From an uncultured Atopobiaceae bacterium (GTDB lineage Bacteria; Actinomycetota; Coriobacteriia; Coriobacteriales; Atopobiaceae), in contig CALUNW010000011.1 of assembly GCA_944322145.1 (NCBI GenBank), positions 31,320-95,319 on the forward strand: a stretch of DNA of 64,000 nt, given 5' to 3'. Under the pieces are notes generated by a model. The model was not told the DNA's origin. It worked only from the letters and a program-made list of their open reading frames with translations, and did no database searches. This document shows positions 62,601 to 64,000 of this stretch, one piece after another (position 1 is the first letter of the stretch; each line of letters begins with the position of its first letter). The translations under genes and the position numbers were made by a program.

Positions 62601-62977
62601 TAGCCCTCGCCGAAGCGGTGCGGGATGAAGGGGTGAACGTCAGCGCCCATGCGACGCAGCGCGAGCGTGAGCAGGCACGTCGAGGTCATGCCGTCGACGT
62701 CGAAGTCGCCGAACACCGCGATGGTCTCGCCGTCGTCGAGGGCACGACCCACGCGCTCGACCGCGTCCGCCATGCCGGGTATGCAGAGCGGGTCCGCCCA
62801 GTCACGCTCGAGCGACGGCGAGAGGAACTCCCGCGCGGCGCGGGGGTCCGTGACGCCGCGCGCCGCGAGGACCCGGGCGACGAGCGGCGGGAGCCCGAGC
62901 TCGTCGACGAGCCGGCGCTCGGAGCGCTCGTCCCGCGGCAGCACCGTCCAGCGGCCGCCGCCGGAAAGACCCGCCAT
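59678..62977 (-). CDS. RecJ single-strand exonuclease fused to a RecQ-like superfamily 2 helicase
   Basis: A 1099-residue two-enzyme protein. Residues 1 to about 580 are RecJ: the DHH-family motifs AVFGDFDVDGMTSTCLL, VTVDNGIASAREVE, VVTDHHEPSDL and FGGHAGAVG, plus an OB-like part ending LMVKDILYRDAP. After a low-complexity linker (about 585-615) comes a helicase: Walker A MATGRGKSLVFHL, VVVDEAHHAGL, VTATA, and motif VI QMSGRAGRDGAPA, with SYYHAGLSRDTRLRVERAFR in the RecQ-like second lobe. In E. coli RecJ and RecQ act together on 5' ends; here both are in one chain. No RQC or HRDC domain is evident. It is followed 2 bp on by rsh. The start fits MAGLSGGGRW. Confidence 0.92.
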   Translation of the reverse strand: MAGLSGGGRWTVLPRDERSERRLVDELGLPPLVARVLAARGVTDPRAAREFLSPSLERDWADPLCIPGMADAVERVGRALDDGETIAVFGDFDVDGMTSTCLLTLALRRMGADVHPFIPHRFGEGYGLSREALARVREACDPSLVVTVDNGIASAREVEWLVAEGIDVVVTDHHEPSDLVPSGVPVTDPKLSCDCPSRELAGVGVALKLVCELGGRRGMPDLWLEFLDVAALGTLSDMMQLTGENRAIVAEGIRLMRRSSRPGIAALAATAGIDLAQASADGLPFSLIPRLNAAGRMDSTDVALELLLTEDVSDATILAGRLEAINAERKETEGALAEEALAEAERTYRGGRAVVVGGRGWHEGVKGIVASRLVSRYHVPAIVFTIDDEGVARGSGRSVGSVDLFHAVEQCSDVLVRFGGHAGAVGVTCEASRLDEFRARLDEALDALPDEQFVDVGEVTAVCELGELTVESLDALELLQPFGQGNKKPILAARGVSMRNRALVGADGAHLRFMATDGVSSVAAIMFRVPEPERAAAWEGVCDLVFEAVNETWQGRTKPKLMVKDILYRDAPREGASAPEDVAGGERDEAPEPPALQRRAELSALDATALDDALRRLLIGDAALLPAQSAALDRLAAGRSCLAVMATGRGKSLVFHLHAAREAISRGRASVFVYPLRALVADQFFHLREDLARAGVTTEVLTGETSQAERARIFAALASGAADIVLTTPEFLSIHRADFAQSRRVGFVVVDEAHHAGLASPGDRDAYLELPAVLADLGHPVALAVTATAAPDVARGICDLLSIDEADVIVDEAVRDNLLLDDGRASCDREASLARIVSTGEKCVVYVTSRDRAVSLVRMLRHRVPDLAGKISYYHAGLSRDTRLRVERAFRADELACVVSTSAFGEGVNLPGIRHVVLFGLPLGQVEFNQMSGRAGRDGAPATVHLLFGPEDVRPGEAVLSSAAPARDELVTLYRTLVGLFRSGGPVSLDDEAIARAARGREPLSPLDAREVASGLSIFSELGFCSVSGWGDARRVSMASAPARMELAQSACYLEGLRLQRAFAEFSRWALDAPAEVLLARVNRPITPNFGIIVREGSE

Positions 62978-63115
62978 CTAGCGGTCACTCCTCGCGCGGC
63001 CGCGAGCCGCACGCACTTCTCGCTGCGTGATGTTCATGATGAGCCTCTTCTCGGAGGGCGCAGGGCGCCGAATTTGATCGACTCCATGATACCCCATGCG
63101 AGAAGGGCCCCGGCG
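62978..63115. other. Spacer between tgt and recJ-helicase
   Basis: No gene is seen. CACTTCTCG (63014-63022), CCTC-TTCTC-GGAGG (63043-63056) and GCGAGAAGGGC (63099) are three copies of the recurrent CTTCTCG signal within 100 bp. The promoter of recJ-helicase may lie here. Confidence 0.45.
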
Positions 63116-64000
63116 CTACCAGTCCCGCGCGGCGGGCGAGGCGAGCCAGTCGTCGAGGAAGCTCGCGTAGGTTCCCGCGACAACGGCCTCGCGCGCGCGG
63201 CGCATGAGGTCGAGCAGGTAGAAGATGTTGTGCTGCGAGATCAGGATCGAGCCGAGCATCTCCTTCTGACGAACGAGATGGTGCAGGTACGCGCGACTGA
63301 ATCCCCCGGTGCACGTGGGGCAGGAGCAAGCCGGGTCGAGCGGGCCGTGGTCGTGGGCGAAGCGGGCGTGGCGGAAGTTGAGCCTGCCCTCGCTCGAAAA
63401 GGCGGAGCCGGTGCGCGCCGTGCGCGTGGGCAGCACGCAGTCGAACATGTCCACGCCGCAGGCGACGGCGCGCACGAGCGTGGTGGGGTTGCCCACGCCC
63501 ATGAGGTAGCGGGGCTTGCTGCGCGGCATGTGCTCGCTCACCAGCGGGGCGAGCGTCTCGAACATGGTCTCGTGGTCCTCCCCCACCGAGTACCCGCCGA
63601 TGCCATATCCAGGGAAGTCGCCAATCTGCTCCAGATGCGCCAGGGAGCGCAGGCGCAAATCGAGGTGCATCCCGCCCTGGACGATGCCAAAGAGCGCCTG
63701 GTCAGGCCTGGTGTGCGCGCGATAGCAGCGCTCTGCCCATAGGCTCGAGAGCTCGACGGAGCGCTCCACCTTGGAGCGCGGGGCCGGATAGCCCACACAC
63801 TGGTCGAGCTGCATCACGATGTCGGCGCCGAGCTTCTGGGCGATCGCCATGTTCTCCTCGGGCGTCCAGGTGACCCAGCGGCCGTCGTAGTCCACGGCGC
63901 GGAAGCGCACGCCGTCGCGCGAGAGCTTGAAGAACTCCTCGTGCGAGAAGACCTGGAAGCCGCCGGAGTCCGTGAGGATGGGGCCGTGCCAGCCCATGAA
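63116..64000 (-). CDS. tgt: tRNA-guanine transglycosylase, N-terminus cut by window edge
   Basis: It swaps guanine 34 for a queuine precursor in tRNAs with GUN anticodons. About 295 residues are visible of some 375-400. GPILTDSGGFQVFS at the upstream end holds the first catalytic Asp region, then GIVQGGMHLDLR, YLMGVGNPTTLV, and GVDMFDCVLPTRTARTGSAF with the nucleophile Asp. The zinc site is CSCPTCTGGFSRAYLHHLVR. The C-terminus is complete (SPAARDW). The frame is open to the right edge. CCCTTCTCG follows the stop on the sense strand. Confidence 0.93.
   Translation of the reverse strand, partial: FMGWHGPILTDSGGFQVFSHEEFFKLSRDGVRFRAVDYDGRWVTWTPEENMAIAQKLGADIVMQLDQCVGYPAPRSKVERSVELSSLWAERCYRAHTRPDQALFGIVQGGMHLDLRLRSLAHLEQIGDFPGYGIGGYSVGEDHETMFETLAPLVSEHMPRSKPRYLMGVGNPTTLVRAVACGVDMFDCVLPTRTARTGSAFSSEGRLNFRHARFAHDHGPLDPACSCPTCTGGFSRAYLHHLVRQKEMLGSILISQHNIFYLLDLMRRAREAVVAGTYASFLDDWLASPAARDW

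Noticed and set aside
60143..63742. Very long open frame on the plus strand opposite recJ-helicase and tgt
   Set aside because: It is the antisense shadow expected in high-GC DNA. The minus strand encodes full conserved motif sets and the plus-strand translation is low-complexity V/A/G/R/D.

Overview
This window is G+C-rich DNA with high-GC codon use (GAG-AAG, CTC, GCC). Its gene set points to an actinomycete of the class Coriobacteriia, possibly Olsenella/Collinsella/Atopobium-like. The pointers are a Rho with a long Ala/Arg/Lys-rich N-terminal extension, a RecJ fused to a helicase, a membrane LuxR-type regulator, a Tat-type LivK lipoprotein, and aspartate-family amino-acid genes beside a Liv transporter. 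The class is inference; no rRNA or marker comparison was possible. Both ends are cut inside genes (gdhA on the left, tgt on the right).

Layout. 1-3.1 kb: gdhA, two tRNAs, a small membrane protein and a lipid kinase. 3.1-8.4 kb: RAYT transposase copy 1, ptsI, fruK, tRNA-Arg, a Nudix hydrolase and a secreted-type nuclease. 8.5-13.1 kb: a tRNA-His/Lys/Lys operon, then a GT2-YfhO-GtrA sugar-transfer operon. 13.1-15.3 kb: a broken small membrane gene, Fic and an M42 peptidase. 15.5-21.7 kb: asd, lysC and hom facing thrC-thrB. 21.9-26.9 kb: livK-H-M-G-F. 27-34 kb: VanZ, an unknown protein, rho, a tandem MarR regulator and argS. 34.3-40.2 kb: pncB, a radical SAM protein, a WecA/TagO-like transferase, an IS605-like remnant, a zinc-ribbon protein broken at a C tract, and tRNA-Ala. 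40.5-49.2 kb: an ABC ATPase, ilvA, RAYT copy 2 and ilvDBNC. 49.2-52.7 kb: palindromic DNA, a LuxR-type regulator and an IS110-family element. 52.9-64 kb: infC-rpmI-rplT, ferritin, a PIN toxin-antitoxin pair, tRNA-Leu, a metallo-hydrolase, rsh, recJ-helicase and tgt.

Function. The metabolic core runs from aspartate (lysC, asd, hom, thrB, thrC) to threonine, then through ilvA and ilvBNCD to isoleucine and valine. It is complemented by an ABC importer of the branched-chain amino-acid type. fruK and ptsI suggest sugar uptake by the PTS.

The most striking feature is repeat structure. Two REP-associated tyrosine transposases are each bracketed by their own palindromes. Related palindromes (four families sharing GGGAC or GGACAG) sit between genes, very often touching stop codons. 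A second short signal, TYCTTCTCG, follows the stop codon of many genes on the sense strand. Other points of note are an infC gene that seems to start at AUA behind an attenuator, an IS110-type element with a candidate bridge-RNA region just upstream of the membrane LuxR gene, and two genes broken at or near homopolymer tracts.
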